Assembly: GCA_038200275.1 (NCBI GenBank) | Contig: JBBPYC010000052.1 | Coordinates: forward strand, 1 to 64,000 | Reading direction: 5' to 3' | From: JBBPYC01 sp038200275 | GTDB taxonomy: Bacteria > Pseudomonadota > Gammaproteobacteria > Burkholderiales > Burkholderiaceae_C | DNA: 64,000 nt | Shown here: positions 1-7,200 of the stretch, in pieces | Numbering within the stretch: position 1 is the stretch's first letter | How the letters are laid out: each line of letters begins with the position of its first letter | Notes under the pieces: model-generated | Seen by the model: only the letters and a program-made list of their open reading frames with translations | Told to the model about the DNA's origin: nothing | Databases searched by the model: none | Translations under genes and position numbers: made by a program

Positions 1-2
1 AC

Positions 3-125
3 CAAGTCGAGCGCCTGTTCAGGCGGCTGAAGGCTTGGCGCCGAGTCTTCACCCGCTACGACAAGCTCGACGTGATGTTCGCCGGCTTCATCACGGTCGC
101 GCTCATTGCGGAGGCACTGCGGTAG
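3..125 (+). CDS. IS5-family transposase, C-terminal fragment (runs off the left edge)
   Basis: Forty codons are visible before the TAG at 123-125. They read VERLFRRLKAW, then TRYDKLDVMF, then a hydrophobic end ALIAEALR. The pattern of an Arg-rich helix with an E-R-x-F-x-R-L-K core, followed by R-Y-D-K, is typical of the end of DDE transposases of the IS5 family, where the conserved Glu of the DDE triad sits in the V-E-R motif. The start and most of the catalytic domain lie left of the window. Family assignment rests on this short motif only. Confidence 0.65.
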   Translation, partial: QVERLFRRLKAWRRVFTRYDKLDVMFAGFITVALIAEALR

Positions 126-137
126 TGTTAACACGAA

Positions 138-226
138 CTAGAGCGGTTTCACGCAGAGTTGCCACACGTCAAAAGCCGGAGACGCGCCCCAAAAGCCCTG
201 TGCCAGTCAGCGCGAAAACGCTCTAG
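138..226. repeat. Inverted octamer pair CTAGAGCG / CGCTCTAG
   Basis: CTAGAGCG at 138-145 and its reverse complement at 219-226 flank an 89-base segment with no gene. Extending outward, ctagagcgGTTTCacgc and the complement of the right arm (ctagagcgTTTTCgc) stay similar, so the pair looks like two related transposon ends rather than a chance match. One arm may be the terminal repeat of the IS at the window edge and the other a sub-terminal copy or the end of a second, mostly lost element. Confidence 0.45.
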
Positions 227-235
227 AAGCATGCC

Positions 236-526
236 TCAGTCGACCTGCTTCAACGAGGACAGGTTGACATCGCCCTTCTGCGAGGTGAACTTCGGCATCC
301 CGCCCGAGCCGCCACTTTGCCGCTGGCTCACCCCGGAAATCTGGTGGTCCCCGGTGTCGTATTGCGTGACTTTGCCGCCCTGCTGGATCGCAAGCCGCTG
401 CTGATCCGGGAAAAACGCATACTTCAGATCGTTTTGCGAGCCGCTGCTGCTTGGGTTGCTCAAGCCTTTCGGCCACCAGTCCGAGGACGGCGAGTCCATC
501 GGTTTCATGGGCTTCATCGGTTCCAT
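236..526 (-). CDS. Small protein repeating the domain of its upstream SHOCT neighbour
   Basis: This 96-residue protein has a Met/Lys/Pro-rich N-terminus and then about 70 residues that match the middle of the gene just upstream. WWPKGLSNPSSSGSQNDLKY aligns with WWPAGLQSPSTSGAQNGLRY, and YDTGDHQISGVSQ with YDTGEHRIGGVSQ. It lacks the SHOCT tail of its neighbour. The start is well supported: ATG overlaps the upstream stop as TGATG, with a purine-rich CAGGAGA just before it, so translational coupling is likely. The shared module resembles an unnamed domain of SHOCT-containing proteins in Burkholderiales. Its function is unknown. It probably arose by tandem duplication of part of the neighbour. 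Confidence 0.7.
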   Translation of the reverse strand: MEPMKPMKPMDSPSSDWWPKGLSNPSSSGSQNDLKYAFFPDQQRLAIQQGGKVTQYDTGDHQISGVSQRQSGGSGGMPKFTSQKGDVNLSSLKQVD

Positions 527-1392
527 CAGATTCTCCTGAGCAATTCGCTCTTCTTGGTTGTGAATTCATCGTCGGACAGTACCCCTAGTCTGTGCAGATC
601 GGCCAGCTTTGCAAGCAGGTCGAGCGCATCGCGACTGCCTTCCGACGGAGGCGACGGGGAAGAATGCGGTGCGGGGTTCGACAGGGACTGCGGGGCAGCG
701 GCCGTTACCGAATCAAGCCGCCGCAGCGAGGCGAGGTCGACCGGCCCGTGCTGGCTGCTGAACTGGAGCGCATCACTGCGGCCCGAACCCTGCTGCTGCG
801 ATACGCCGCCGATGCGGTGCTCGCCGGTGTCGTACAGTTGGACGGCGCCGTCGCGCTCGATCGCGAGCCGATGCGCATCGGCGAAATACGCGTAGCGCAA
901 GCCGTTTTGCGCGCCGCTGGTGCTCGGGCTTTGCAGCCCGGCCGGCCACCATGAATTGGGTTCGCGCGTGGCGCCGGCCGCGTGGGACTCGGGTGACACT
1001 TGCGTTTGCGGCGCCGATGCAACCGGGTTTGCCGACAGCCAAGCGGCCACGTCATTGCCCAGCGCGCCGACCCGGTCGGCAAGCGCCCGATTGAACAGGT
1101 CGCCGATCATCACCATGCCCCCGCGCATCCACTGGCCGCTGCCACCGAGCGCGGGATGATGGAACTGCGCCATGCCGCCACCGCCCTGCAAAACCGCTTG
1201 CGCCATCGCGCGGGTTGCATCCAGCGCAAAGCCGTGCTGCGCGCCGATCGCTTCCAACCGAGCTGCGGCGGCCGGATCGTCGAATAGAGCGTTGGCGCGG
1301 CCCGATCGGTCGTTGGTTGTGCGTTCGGCCTGCTGCGCGTTGAGCGCCATCACAGCCGGAATTTGAGAAGGGGTTTGCGTCTGGATTTGCAT
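526..1392 (-). CDS. SHOCT-domain protein with N-terminal helical region
   Basis: This is a 288-residue soluble protein with no signal peptide. Residues about 1-145 are Ala-rich and helical. Residues about 145-215 hold a W-W-P...YAYFADAHRLAIE...YDTGEHRIGGVSQ module that is repeated in the next gene. A low-complexity Ser/Pro linker follows, and the last about 35 residues (LLAKLADLHRLGVLSDDEF...KKSELL) form a classic SHOCT domain, a short C-terminal helical hairpin thought to serve in oligomerisation or protein binding. No catalytic motif is visible. It is transcribed away from recR and towards the IS remnant. Start ATG at 1392 has no clear ribosome site; ATG at 1347 is an alternative. Confidence 0.75.
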   Translation of the reverse strand: MQIQTQTPSQIPAVMALNAQQAERTTNDRSGRANALFDDPAAAARLEAIGAQHGFALDATRAMAQAVLQGGGGMAQFHHPALGGSGQWMRGGMVMIGDLFNRALADRVGALGNDVAAWLSANPVASAPQTQVSPESHAAGATREPNSWWPAGLQSPSTSGAQNGLRYAYFADAHRLAIERDGAVQLYDTGEHRIGGVSQQQGSGRSDALQFSSQHGPVDLASLRRLDSVTAAAPQSLSNPAPHSSPSPPSEGSRDALDLLAKLADLHRLGVLSDDEFTTKKSELLRRI

Positions 1393-1609
1393 CGCAGAAA
1401 TGATAGGCCGTAGGCAAAGGATGAGGTGTAGGAGAAACGGCCCTTACTGAGGTACTGAAAACACCCCTTGAGGTAATGGCAGCGCGGGCCGGTCGGGTGG
1501 GCGGCGCTGGGAGAGAATTCACCGCTCCCGACCCGATTCGCCCACCCGCCACCGCCCATCATGATGTGTTTCTCCGCTCTGTCGCTGCCTGCCGCCAGCC
1601 GCCACCGCC

Positions 1610-2200
1610 ATGGCTGAAGCGCCGCTGCTCGATACGTTGATCGGTGCGCTTCGCCGGCTGCCGGGGGTCGGCGTGAAGTCCGCCTCGCGCATGGCCTATC
1701 ACCTGCTGCAGCACGACCGCGATGGTGCGCGCACGCTGGCGCGCGCGCTGCAGGAGTCGAGCGACCGGATTCGCCATTGCACGGTCTGCCACACCTTTGC
1801 CGAGACGGACGTCTGCAGCACCTGCTCCGACCCACGGCGCGACGCGAGCAAGCTGTGCGTGGTGGAGACGCCGGCCGATCAGTCGGCGCTGGAGCGTACG
1901 GCGGCCTATCGCGGCTTGTACTTCGTGCTGATGGGCCGATTGAGCCCGCTCGACGGCATCGGCCCGAACGACATCGGCCTCGGCCGGTTGTATGAGCGTG
2001 CCGACAACGGGCTGGTGCAGGAAGTCATCATTGCAACCAACTTCACTGCCGAAGGCGAGACCACCGCGCACGTGATCGCCGAGCAATTGAGGGCGCGCGG
2101 TTTGCAGGTGACGCGGCTTGCACGCGGCGTGCCGGTGGGCAGCGAACTCGAGTACGTCGATCTGGGCACCATCGCACATGCGTTGGCAGATCGCCGCTGA
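1610..2200 (+). CDS. recR: Recombination mediator RecR
   Basis: RecR works with RecO (also in this window at 42945) and RecF to load RecA on SSB-coated DNA at gaps. The 196-residue protein has the full family layout: an N-terminal helix-hairpin-helix (RRLPGVGVKSASRMAYHLL, about 15-33), a C4 zinc finger with Cys57, Cys60, Cys69 and Cys72, then a Toprim domain (CVVETPADQSALE onward) and the C-terminal GSELEYVD region. ATG at 1610 is the natural start. In most proteobacteria recR lies directly downstream of dnaX and ybaB. Here the upstream 217 bases (1393-1609) hold no gene and then a divergent SHOCT gene, so the usual cluster has been broken. Confidence 0.96.
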   Translation: MAEAPLLDTLIGALRRLPGVGVKSASRMAYHLLQHDRDGARTLARALQESSDRIRHCTVCHTFAETDVCSTCSDPRRDASKLCVVETPADQSALERTAAYRGLYFVLMGRLSPLDGIGPNDIGLGRLYERADNGLVQEVIIATNFTAEGETTAHVIAEQLRARGLQVTRLARGVPVGSELEYVDLGTIAHALADRR

Positions 2201-2252
2201 ACGGGTTGCTCGGTTTGGGTCGGCCTGCCCGCGCAGCCCCAGCACCTAGCGA

Positions 2253-2311
2253 AATACTTGCTCTGCTACCTAATAAATAGCTGAAGCGGCAAGCTACACT
2301 AGCGCTTATAA
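2253..2311. repeat. Short intergenic repeat-like segment (AATAGCTG...AGCGCTTAT type)
   Basis: Downstream of recR the composition changes to AT-richer sequence containing TAATAAATAGCTG, then CTAGCGCTTATAA. Related words occur at 8884-8925 (TAGCTACCAGCGCT...AGCGCTTGATG) and 41776-41823 (AAAAATAGCTG...GGGCGCTACAGG). I recognise this style of short, half-palindromic intergenic repeat from Comamonadaceae genomes. The copies here are divergent, so this is a modest call. Confidence 0.35.
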
Positions 2312-2343
2312 CGTATTTTCATCTGGGATCCTGGTCGATCCGC

Positions 2344-2778
2344 TTGTCCATTCGCCTCATGATTTTTGCTGGTTTGACCCTTGCCTATTGGTCCGTATTG
2401 GTCGCGGCATTGCTGCCGCTTTTTGCGGGCTGGCTGGCCAAAAGCGGCACGTTATTCAAGCCGCGCCGCGAAGGTGGCTACGACAACCATCATCCGCGTG
2501 GCTGGCTGGCGGACCAGACCGGTTGGCGCGCGCGTGCCAACGCGGCCCAGTCGAACAGCTTCGAGCAGTTGCCGTTTTTCATCGGCGCGGTGTTGATCGC
2601 GCATCAGCTCGGCGGCCCGCAGCGGCTGATCGATCTGCTGGCGGTGAGCTACGTGGTGCTGCGGCTGGCCTACATCGCAGCGTACGTCGGCGACCGTGCG
2701 ACGCTGCGCAGCCTGCTTTGGGCGCTTGCCTTGATTGCGAACATCGCGCTGTTCTTCGTGGCTGGGCGCGGCGTCTAA
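2344..2778 (+). CDS. MAPEG-family inner-membrane protein
   Basis: This 144-residue protein has four hydrophobic segments (about 5-27, 78-92, 97-115 and 120-140) and a polar loop between the first two containing NHHPRGW and W-R-A-R-A-N-A-A-Q-S-N-x-x-E. The R-A-x-x-A-x-x-N-x-x-E signature is the substrate and glutathione-site region of MAPEG proteins (membrane-associated proteins in eicosanoid and glutathione metabolism). Bacterial members are of mostly unknown substrate. TTG at 2344 opens the frame; ATG at 2359 is an alternative that would shorten the first membrane helix by only a few residues. It stands alone between recR and the convergent mltD. Confidence 0.85.
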   Translation: MSIRLMIFAGLTLAYWSVLVAALLPLFAGWLAKSGTLFKPRREGGYDNHHPRGWLADQTGWRARANAAQSNSFEQLPFFIGAVLIAHQLGGPQRLIDLLAVSYVVLRLAYIAAYVGDRATLRSLLWALALIANIALFFVAGRGV

Positions 2779-2908
2779 CGCATTCGAATTGCAGCGTCGG
2801 CAATCGATGCGGGGCGTGAGGCGGTTTTCAAAAAATCAATAGAGCGACGATGGTGCGGGGCCGCGGTGCTGTGCATTCGCATTTGCATTCCTACAGGGTG
2901 CTACCGGC

Positions 2909-3217
2909 TCAGATCTCCTGAGCCCAAGCGCGCTTCTCAAGCTCGCACTGAAACCGATTGCGTGGCGCGTCCTCTGGGCTGTCGCCCAGGCCTTCAACCT
3001 TTGCCGTTCTGCAGTCGATGGTCATTCCCGAGATGTCCTGCGTAGAAATTGACAACTGCTTTGGGATTTCCTGCGCGAAAGCAGGCCCTTGGTCAGGAAC
3101 GGACCTCATTAATTGAAAGGTTCGTTTCAATCGGTGCAGCGCGAGTCGGCTGGTTGGCAGATTGATCCCGTTCAGCGCACGTTCAAATGAGAAAAACTCA
3201 GCGGCGCTTGCGTACAA
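2909..3217 (-). CDS. Possible small hypothetical protein downstream of mltD
   Basis: The region 2779-3197 has no recognisable gene. On the minus strand an open frame of up to 102 codons ends at 2909. Its last about 45 codons (…MTIDCRTAKVEGLGDSPED… to AWAQEI) have mostly G or C in third position, as real genes here do, while the first part does not. The longest version would overlap the end of mltD by 20 bases; the internal ATG at 3109 is a more natural start. No domain or ribosome site is recognised. It may be a short real gene, the tail of a decayed one, or chance. Confidence 0.25.
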   Translation of the reverse strand: MYASAAEFFSFERALNGINLPTSRLALHRLKRTFQLMRSVPDQGPAFAQEIPKQLSISTQDISGMTIDCRTAKVEGLGDSPEDAPRNRFQCELEKRAWAQEI

Positions 3218-4781
3218 CAGCCTTGCTGGCTGCTGGCGTATGCTTGCTGGCCACTGGCGTAGCCACGCTTGACTTGACCTTAGTCACAGCACTGCGATGT
3301 TGCTGCTTGGTTGTGCTGCTCGAGTAACCCACCGGGCGAATCGCCGCGCTTGTGTTCTGCGCTTCCTGCACGCCGCCGCGCAGCGGCACGTAGACCACGA
3401 TCGAATGGCCGCGCGCGAAGCGTGCACCCACCGCAGTGCGGTTCCAGTTGGCTACGGCTGTTTGACTCACGCGGTAACGCCGAGCGATGCTGGCCACGCT
3501 GTCGCTGCGGCCGGCGCGCACCAGCAACCGGCGGGTTGGCAGCGCTTCGGGTGCAAGTGCCATATGGCCGTTGTCGGCCACATTCAGGGGCACCTCGTCG
3601 GTCATGGTGGCCAGGCGCGGCACCAGCAGCGTCGAGCCGGCCTTGATCACCATGCGCGGCGGAATTCCGTTCACGCTGCGCAGATCGGCTTCGCTCATGC
3701 CGACTTCACTGGCGGCGGTGCGCACGCTCATCGTGCTTGGCGCCGTCCAGGCAGTCCAGCTGGCGAACTGGCCGTCGGTGTGGGCAGCGAAGTTGCGTCG
3801 GAACACGTTTGCGTTGTCCCATGGCAGCAAAATCTGCGGCGTGCCGGATGCCAGGATCACGGGCCGGTGCGCGGCCGGATTCAACGCCTTGAAGTCCTCC
3901 ATCGATACGCCGGCCAGTCTTGCGGCCACGGCCACGTCCATGTCGCGGGTGAGTTTCACGCTCTGAAAGTAGGGGTGGTTCTCAATCACGGGCAGCGTCA
4001 CGCCGAACGCTGCCGGATTCATCACGATGTTCTTGATCGCCTGCAGCTTCGGCACATACAAGCGCGTCTCGTTCGGCATCGAGAGGTCTTGATAGCTGGT
4101 GGGCAGCGAGAGCCGCTCGTTTTTTGCAATCGCACGGCCGACGCTGCCTTCGCCCCAGTTGTAGGAGGCCAGTGCGAGCTGCCAGTCGCCGAACATGCCG
4201 TAGAGGCGCTGCAGATAGTCGAGGGCTGCGCGCGTGGACGCAAGCACATCGCGGCGGTCGTCACGGAACACGTTGCGCTTCAGGCTGTAATCGCTGCCGG
4301 TGGCGGGCATGAACTGCCACATGCCGGCCGCGCGCGCGCTCGATACCGCCTGCGGATTGAACGCGCTCTCCACGAACGGCAGCAGCGCGAGTTCGGTCGG
4401 CATGCCGCGGCGCTCAAGCTCTTCAACCACATGAAACATGTAGCGGTTTGCGCGCCCCGTCATGCGCTCGATGTAATCGGGCCGTGACGCATACCACTGC
4501 TCGCGGTCAGTCACGAATTCGTCCTGCAGATCGGGCATGGCAAACCCGCGGCGCATCCGTGCCCACAGGTCCACTGGCGGTGTCTGTGCCGTCACTTTCT
4601 GTGAGCCGTTTGTGGCAGTGGCAACGATCGGCTTGCTGATCACCGCCGGGATGCGCGCGCTGGGCGCATCCGGCGCACTGGCGGATGCATCGGCGCCCGA
4701 CGGCGCATCGTCACCCGTGGTCGCGCAGCCGCCCAGCCAGAGCAACGTGCTCAGGCAAATCGTCGCCGGTATGAGTCTCAT
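3198..4781 (-). CDS. mltD: Membrane-bound lytic murein transglycosylase D
   Basis: MltD cleaves the MurNAc-GlcNAc bond of peptidoglycan from the periplasmic face of the outer membrane, giving 1,6-anhydro products that NagZ (45014) later processes. The 527-residue protein starts with a lipoprotein signal (hydrophobic run, then W-L-G-G-C with lipidated Cys19). The SLT domain follows, with catalytic Glu138 in LPFVESAFNP, then AAGMWQFMPATG and YNWGEGSVGRAI. Two LysM-type repeats end it, one around TAASEVGMSEADLRSVNG and one around ARRYRVSQTAVANWNR, followed by a Ser/Lys-rich tail. I chose ATG 4781 because it begins the lipoprotein signal; 36 in-frame codons upstream do not look like part of the protein. 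Confidence 0.95.
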   Translation of the reverse strand: MRLIPATICLSTLLWLGGCATTGDDAPSGADASASAPDAPSARIPAVISKPIVATATNGSQKVTAQTPPVDLWARMRRGFAMPDLQDEFVTDREQWYASRPDYIERMTGRANRYMFHVVEELERRGMPTELALLPFVESAFNPQAVSSARAAGMWQFMPATGSDYSLKRNVFRDDRRDVLASTRAALDYLQRLYGMFGDWQLALASYNWGEGSVGRAIAKNERLSLPTSYQDLSMPNETRLYVPKLQAIKNIVMNPAAFGVTLPVIENHPYFQSVKLTRDMDVAVAARLAGVSMEDFKALNPAAHRPVILASGTPQILLPWDNANVFRRNFAAHTDGQFASWTAWTAPSTMSVRTAASEVGMSEADLRSVNGIPPRMVIKAGSTLLVPRLATMTDEVPLNVADNGHMALAPEALPTRRLLVRAGRSDSVASIARRYRVSQTAVANWNRTAVGARFARGHSIVVYVPLRGGVQEAQNTSAAIRPVGYSSSTTKQQHRSAVTKVKSSVATPVASKHTPAASKAVVRKRR

Positions 4782-5109
4782 GATGATTGTTTTGATTGGA
4801 ATGGGAAACGGCACTGCCGCCGCCGACCGGTCAAGGCCGCCTGGCAGCCCTGGGGTGGAAGCGATGCAGAAGACGGGGACGAAGGGCAAGCCAACCGCGC
4901 GGCAGCCACCTGTGAATTTGTCGAATCGGTGGAGGCAGCCGGCATGAAAAACGCTTCAGCCCTAAGCGAACCGGTGACGCGAAGCCAACCGACGGATGCG
5001 ACCTGCCTGACTAGAATCGTTGTGGGCTCGCACAACGTCCTCAACCCAATGCGCAACCATAGAGGTGGGTTGACGCCGCGCCGAAGTCGGTGATTGAAGT
5101 ACGCGCAAT
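4782..5109. other. Intergenic region between mltD and yafS-like gene; gloB not present
   Basis: This spacer of 328 bases separates the divergent mltD and methyltransferase genes. In E. coli and many relatives gloB (glyoxalase II) sits here on the mltD strand. I translated the region on both strands and saw no metallo-beta-lactamase motif (T-H-x-H-x-D-H) and no recognisable remnant. A possible promoter for the rightward gene lies at about 4989-5017. Nothing else is evident. Confidence 0.6.
4989..5017 (+). promoter_or_regulatory. Candidate promoter (CCGACG-17-TAGAAT)
   Basis: TAGAAT at 5012-5017 matches the sigma-70 -10 hexamer in five of six positions. CCGACG, 17 bases upstream, keeps only the GAC of TTGACA. 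It points towards the yafS-like gene, about 95 bases before its start. The call rests on the -10 box alone. Confidence 0.3.
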
Positions 5110-6024
5110 GTGAACAACGTCATGGGGTGCCGAATTATAAGTTTGCCGCATTGGCTTCAAACCCCGGCTGGGCAACTCGCGCTCAACTGGGAGCGCACTC
5201 GCGTGGACCAGACGGTGGCCAACCGGTTCGGCTTCCATGCATTGCAACTGGGGATGCCGGAGCTTGACGCGCTGCGCATGAACCGCATGCCGCATCGTTG
5301 GCTCGCGCTTGAGCAGCCGTACGGGCAGGTGTCGGGCGCCAATGCGGCGTCACTGCCAACCCCGTCAACTGTCGCCGACAACACGGTGACCGCCGCTGGC
5401 GCGGCGTCTTCGGGGTCATCGCCCGCACTGCGCCGACTTGCGCTGGTAACCGACTTCTGCGCGTTGCCGTTCCCGGCCAACAGCCTGGACTTGATCGTGC
5501 TGCCCCATGCGCTCGAATCCAGTGGTGACCCGCATGCGCTGCTGCGTGAAGTCGGCCGTGTGCTGGTGCCCGAAGGCCGCGTGGTCATTTGCGGACTCAA
5601 TCCGGCCAGTCTTTGGGCACTGCGCGAACGGCGCGGGCGGCTGTACCGGCAGCTGGGGCTGAACAGCCCGTCTTACCTGCCGCAAGACGGTCAGCCGATC
5701 GGCTTCTGGCGGCTGCGTGACTGGTTGCGGCTGCTGAGCTTCGAAGTTGAATCGTCTTCGTTCGGTTGCTGGCAGCCCGCCATGCGCAGCGAACGCTGGC
5801 TCAAGTCGTTTGAATGGATCGACCGCAGCGGCAAGCGTTGGTGGCCGATCTTTGGTGCGCTGTATTTCGTGGTGGCAACCAAACGCGTGCGCGGCATGCG
5901 CCTCACAAGCATCGTGCGCCGTCGCAAGGCCAAGTCCGCGGCCGGTGCGCCGGTGTCGGTTGCAAATCGACACCGGCCGAAATCGGCCAGGGAAACGGCA
6001 GCCGTCGAAGTCGAACGGTCCTGA
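5110..6024 (+). CDS. YafS-like class I SAM-dependent methyltransferase
   Basis: This 304-residue protein corresponds to YafS, which lies next to rnhA in E. coli and in Burkholderiales. The conserved core is the methyltransferase-11 half: DLIVLPHALESSGDPHALLR then EVGRVLVPEGRVVICGLNP (about 128-170). The glycine-rich SAM loop is degenerate (FGFHALQLGMPE in place of E/D-x-G-x-G), and a Ser/Ala-rich insert occupies about residues 80-100. A basic tail follows residue 270. Its substrate is unknown. GTG at 5110 gives the longest version; ATG 5122 is possible. It is divergent from mltD and 98 bases upstream of rnhA. Confidence 0.8.
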   Translation: MNNVMGCRIISLPHWLQTPAGQLALNWERTRVDQTVANRFGFHALQLGMPELDALRMNRMPHRWLALEQPYGQVSGANAASLPTPSTVADNTVTAAGAASSGSSPALRRLALVTDFCALPFPANSLDLIVLPHALESSGDPHALLREVGRVLVPEGRVVICGLNPASLWALRERRGRLYRQLGLNSPSYLPQDGQPIGFWRLRDWLRLLSFEVESSSFGCWQPAMRSERWLKSFEWIDRSGKRWWPIFGALYFVVATKRVRGMRLTSIVRRRKAKSAAGAPVSVANRHRPKSARETAAVEVERS

Positions 6025-6122
6025 CAGCCCGTGCCCGCCGCTTCGGCGGCAGCGCCAACCACCTTGTTCGTTGACCTGTATCGCCTCTCGCTGGCGATTT
6101 TGTAGAAAGTGTTGTCCGAAAA

Positions 6123-6593
6123 GTGAACTCTGTAGAAATCCATACCGACGGCGCCTGCAAGGGCAATCCAGGCCCAGGCGGCTGGGGCGTGCTGATGAAG
6201 AGCGATGGCGCGGAAAAAGAACTGTTCGGTGGCGCGCTCGGCACCACCAACAATCGGATGGAATTGATGGCCGTGATCGAAGCACTGAAAGCGCTCGCGA
6301 TGCGGCCCGAACCCTGTCAGGTCACGCTGTATCTCGACAGCGAATACGTGCGCAAAGGCATCACCGAATGGATCGCGGGCTGGAAGGCGCGCGGCTGGCG
6401 CACGGCGGCCAAGCAGCCGGTGAAAAACGAGGAAATCTGGCGTCAGCTCGACGCCTTGGTTGCCGACTGCAAGCACAAGATCGACTGGCGCTGGGTCAAA
6501 GGGCATTCGGGCGATCCGGGCAATGAGCGCGCCGACGCGCTGGCCAACCGCGGTGTCGACATGGCGCTCGGCCGCGGTGGCCGCGTGGGTTGA
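6123..6593 (+). CDS. rnhA: Ribonuclease HI
   Basis: RNase HI degrades the RNA strand of RNA:DNA hybrids (R-loops, Okazaki primers). The 156-residue protein has all four catalytic acids: Asp9 in TDGACKGNPGPGGWG, Glu47 in NNRMEL, Asp72 in YLDSEYV and Asp138 in GNERAD, plus His128 in KGHSGD. The basic handle region (GWKARGWRTAAKQPVKN) is present, so it is the E. coli-type enzyme. Translation starts at GTG 6123, one codon before the conserved N-x-V-x-I strand. dnaQ, which normally follows or diverges from rnhA, is absent; the next gene is a NIPSNAP protein. Confidence 0.97.
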   Translation: MNSVEIHTDGACKGNPGPGGWGVLMKSDGAEKELFGGALGTTNNRMELMAVIEALKALAMRPEPCQVTLYLDSEYVRKGITEWIAGWKARGWRTAAKQPVKNEEIWRQLDALVADCKHKIDWRWVKGHSGDPGNERADALANRGVDMALGRGGRVG

Positions 6594-6792
6594 GGCCGTG
6601 CCTGGGCCAGCGGTCAAGCCGGCGCGAACAGATCTGGGTTGTATGCTTGATCGTTAGAAACATTTGCCGCAGCGTGGGGTGCAGTTGCCCAGCGCAGGGC
6701 CGACAGGTAAGCAACAACCCAGTGCCGCACCTGGCCCGCTTGAAGGCAACCCGCGGCAGCACCTTTTCAAAAAGAATCAGGAGACAGGTCCC

Positions 6793-7113
6793 ATGCTCTA
6801 CGACGTCCGCACCTACGTTTGTCGCCCCGGCACGCTGAAAAAGCACTTGGCGCTGTACGAAGAGTTCGGTTGGGAGGCGCAGCGCAGCCACCTGGGCGAA
6901 CCACTTGCGTATCTCCTGACCGAGACGGGCGACGTGAACAGCTACACCCACATCTGGGTTTATGACGACGCAGCCGACCGGGATCGCAAGCGCACGGCGC
7001 TCTACCAGGACGCTAAATGGCTCGCCTACGTCGAGAAAAGTGGTGCCGCAGGCTATCTGCTTTCACAGCACAACAGCCTCATGGTGCCGGCTGCATTCTT
7101 CGCGAAATCGTGA
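6793..7113 (+). CDS. NIPSNAP-family protein
   Basis: This 106-residue protein opens with MLYDVRTYVCRPGTLKKHL, matching the Y-E-x-R-x-Y-x-x-x-P-G pattern of NIPSNAP domains (dimeric ferredoxin-like fold). It later has NSYTHIWVYDDAADRDRKR, the N/H-x-W-x-Y-x-D-x-x-x-R motif that is the hallmark of the family. Bacterial NIPSNAP proteins are uncharacterised but often sit beside catabolic enzymes. The start is firm: AGGAGAC at 6779-6785 lies eight bases before ATG 6793. The ThDP enzyme begins 87 bases downstream on the same strand, so the two probably form one transcription unit. Confidence 0.88.
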   Translation: MLYDVRTYVCRPGTLKKHLALYEEFGWEAQRSHLGEPLAYLLTETGDVNSYTHIWVYDDAADRDRKRTALYQDAKWLAYVEKSGAAGYLLSQHNSLMVPAAFFAKS

Positions 7114-7200
7114 CCCCGGCCGCGCATCGGTTGCCGATGCGGCAATCTGCTGCGGCGCTGCACGTGCCATGGCCCAACCAAAGAAAGTCGAGTTGTCCTA

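Larger units (their letters stand above)
1..226 (+). mobile_element. 3' end of an IS5-family-like insertion sequence
   Basis: The window opens inside an insertion sequence. A reading frame ending at 125 encodes a transposase C-terminus, and about 100 non-coding bases follow, closing with CGCTCTAG at 219-226. The same octamer in inverted orientation (CTAGAGCG) lies at 138-145, just after the transposase stop. I take 226 as the likely outer end because the SHOCT-neighbour gene begins its stop codon at 236. The left part of the element is outside the window, so whether it is complete cannot be judged. Confidence 0.6.
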
